From positions 1 through 8,638 of the forward strand of contig JAHFIO010000033.1 of the NCBI GenBank assembly GCA_023246325.1: 8,638 nucleotides of DNA, written 5' to 3'. This DNA comes from Candidatus Uhrbacteria bacterium (GTDB lineage: Bacteria > Patescibacteriota > Patescibacteriia > 2-12-FULL-60-25). Shown here one piece after another: positions 7,515 to 8,638 of this stretch. The notes below the pieces were generated by a model. The model was given only the letters and a program-made list of their open reading frames with translations. It ran no database searches and was not told where the DNA came from. Positions within the stretch are counted from its first letter, which is position 1. Each line of letters starts with the position of its first letter. Made by a program: the position numbers and the translations under genes.

Positions 7515-7969
7515 TTTTTTTTCTTGTAAGTGTACTTATACTTGCAGTTGCATTTGATGTCACGCAAGGACGTATTCCAAACAAAATAACCTTTAGTGGT
7601 ATGGTCATTGGATTTTTGGGCAATGTAGGTACACTACATATCGACAGGATAGAGTCGAGTGTGTTTGGATTTTGTATAGCGGGGGTTTTCGCGTACATAT
7701 TATATATATGTAAAATAGGTGGTGGTGATCAAAAGTTATTGCTTGCTATAGGGAGCATGGTAGGTATGCCGCATATTATACATATAATACTTGCTATTTC
7801 TATAGCTGGTGGTTTGCAGGGACTACTATGGGTATTGTGGGCATATATACAACAAAAAGATTCGCATGTATCCCTTATGAGTCTAAGTAAAACAACTTCA
7901 TTACCATATGCGATATCTATTTTTGCAGGAACAGTTTTTTTTCTTATTAAGAATAACTTTGTTTTATGA
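7511..7969 (+). CDS. cpaA: Prepilin peptidase, TadV/CpaA type (A24 aspartic protease)
   Basis: The 152-aa membrane protein has both hallmarks of type IV prepilin peptidases: the first catalytic aspartate in AFDVTQGRIPNKIT (Asp16) and the second in GGGDQKLLLAIG (Asp73, the GxGDxKL motif). Hydrophobic segments cover most of the rest (about 2-15, 27-40, 52-67, 85-110 and 132-147). There is no N-terminal methyltransferase or Cys-rich domain, so it is the short TadV/CpaA form rather than PilD/GspO. It would cleave prepilin and pseudopilin leader peptides at the cytoplasmic face. No candidate substrate pilin lies in the window. The gene overlaps tadC by 4 bp and the DUF192 gene by 4 bp, so it is tightly embedded in the pilus operon. 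Confidence 0.94.
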   Translation: MIFFLVSVLILAVAFDVTQGRIPNKITFSGMVIGFLGNVGTLHIDRIESSVFGFCIAGVFAYILYICKIGGGDQKLLLAIGSMVGMPHIIHIILAISIAGGLQGLLWVLWAYIQQKDSHVSLMSLSKTTSLPYAISIFAGTVFFLIKNNFVL

Positions 7970-8292
7970 TGCAAAATACATGGAATATACACATTGCAGA
8001 TACGTTTTTTAAAAGATTATTTGGGCTGATGTGGAAAAAAAATATATCTATAACAGATGTGTACATTTTTCCAAACTGTTATAGAGTCCATACTTTTTTT
8101 ATGAGGATGCCTATTGATATACTTTTTTTAAATAAAAATAATGAGATCATATGTATGATAGAACATGTTAAGCCATGGCGTATTGTTCCAAAAATAAAAG
8201 ATGCAATAACTATCGTGGAAGTAAAATCTGGTTTTATTCAAGAATATAACTTACAGAATCTCACGTGCATCAATTGGGCAAAGAAGTACTGA
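7966..8292 (+). CDS. DUF192-family protein
   Basis: The 108-aa protein matches the DUF192 fold pattern. It has an early ADTFFKRLFGLMWKK (11-25, the A-x-T-xx-xR-xx-GLM block). The central VHTFFMRMPIDILFLNKNNE (41-60) corresponds to FWMxNTxIPLDIIFxDxxG. Near the end, AITIVEVKSGFIQEYNL (80-96) corresponds to the A-x-xVLELxAG block. Many family members are exported and small, but this one has no evident signal peptide and starts almost directly with the conserved block. The molecular function of DUF192 is not established. The ATG at 7966 overlaps the peptidase stop, and a second ATG at 7969 follows at once (ATGATG), so the start is ambiguous by one codon. Its place as the last gene of the Tad operon suggests a pilus-related role, which is an inference. 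Its 3' end overlaps a convergent gene. Confidence 0.85.
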   Translation: MMQNTWNIHIADTFFKRLFGLMWKKNISITDVYIFPNCYRVHTFFMRMPIDILFLNKNNEIICMIEHVKPWRIVPKIKDAITIVEVKSGFIQEYNLQNLTCINWAKKY

Positions 8293-8638
8293 ATTAAAAC
8301 TTTCAGATATAATAGTTTTCATTCCAATAAGCGTGGTTATATCTTTAGATATTTTTACTTTAAATGGTATTCTTTTGGTTTGATAGCAATCTAAAAATAC
8401 AAATCCAATATTTGGATACAAAATTCTATTTGGGTCTGGGGTAAGTTCTACATGTATATTTTGCGCGTTCAAGTTTATAGAGGCATGTATTGTTTCTTGT
8501 ACATTTAGAATTTTAGATTCCAATTGGTACCGTCCCGTAAGGATACCAAATCTATCTTGCTGTGATAAATAATATTGATCACTATGTTGTTCAATGGGGA
8601 GACGTATACGTAATTTTCTTTGAATTTCTGCATGTTCG
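8251..8638 (-). CDS. Unidentified protein, C-terminal part only (5' end beyond window)
   Basis: A - strand frame is open from the right edge to a TAA at 8253-8251, giving at least 129 residues of the C-terminal end. So long an open frame in sequence this AT-rich is unlikely by chance, and the + strand of 8293-8638 is full of stops, so I take this as a real gene cut by the window. The visible part has charged and polar residues N-terminally (QRKLRIRLPIEQ, LTGRYQLES). An apparently beta-rich region follows, with HVELTPDPNRILYPNIGFVF and KRIPFKVKISKDITTLIGMK. There is no membrane segment and no motif I recognise. An internal TTG at 8523 could be misread as the start, but coding potential continues upstream of it. 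It converges on the DUF192 gene and overlaps its last 42 bp. Confidence 0.6.
   Translation of the reverse strand, partial: EHAEIQRKLRIRLPIEQHSDQYYLSQQDRFGILTGRYQLESKILNVQETIHASINLNAQNIHVELTPDPNRILYPNIGFVFLDCYQTKRIPFKVKISKDITTLIGMKTIISESFNSVLLCPIDAREIL

Noticed and set aside
4494..7969. Classical type IV pilus or type II secretion (PilB/PilC/PilD) instead of Tad
   Set aside because: The ATPase has CpaF-type motifs without CxxC zinc pairs, there are two single-F-domain proteins rather than one two-domain PilC, the peptidase is the short TadV form, and a CpaB precedes them.
8274..8303. Possible bidirectional terminator between the convergent genes (AAAG...CTTT arms)
   Set aside because: The arms pair only about 4-5 bases around a long AT-rich loop with no GC stem, so it is not a credible intrinsic terminator.

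Overview
The window is AT-rich and densely coded. Nine genes run on the + strand, and a tenth, truncated gene converges on them from the right edge. The source is most likely a bacterium with a small, compact genome. My best guess is a Patescibacteria/CPR lineage, because of the many 1-4 bp gene overlaps, the near absence of Shine-Dalgarno sequences, and a large membrane protein (477-2057) of a kind I associate with that group. This is recognition from memory, not a search. TGA is the stop of seven of the ten genes, so the UGA-recoded Gracilibacteria/Absconditabacteria are excluded.

Left block (1-3851): a helical protein of unknown function, open to the left edge; a 526-aa protein with a helical N-terminal half and a multi-pass C-terminal half; a TVP38/TMEM64 (VTT) membrane protein; and Tgt, the tRNA-guanine transglycosylase of queuosine modification. 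The genes are in one direction with gaps or overlaps of a few bases, so they probably form one transcript. The Tgt keeps its catalytic residues but lacks all four ligands of the family's structural zinc site.

Right block (3868-8292): a compact Tad/Flp (type IVc) pilus module in the order cpaB, cpaF/tadA, tadB, tadC, prepilin peptidase (cpaA/tadV) and a DUF192 protein. CpaF would power assembly or retraction. TadB and TadC would form the inner-membrane platform. The peptidase would process the prepilins, and CpaB would be the membrane-anchored SAF-domain component. A secretin (rcpA/cpaC), tadZ/cpaE, the Flp pilin and tadE/F/G are all absent from the window. A perfect 7-bp inverted repeat containing a -10-like TATACT lies exactly at the junction of the two blocks and covers the cpaB start codon.

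Right edge: a - strand frame open to the end of the window stops at 8251, inside the 3' end of the DUF192 gene. The pilus operon therefore ends there. There is no gene-free stretch over 300 bases, and I see no RNA genes, mobile elements or CRISPR arrays.
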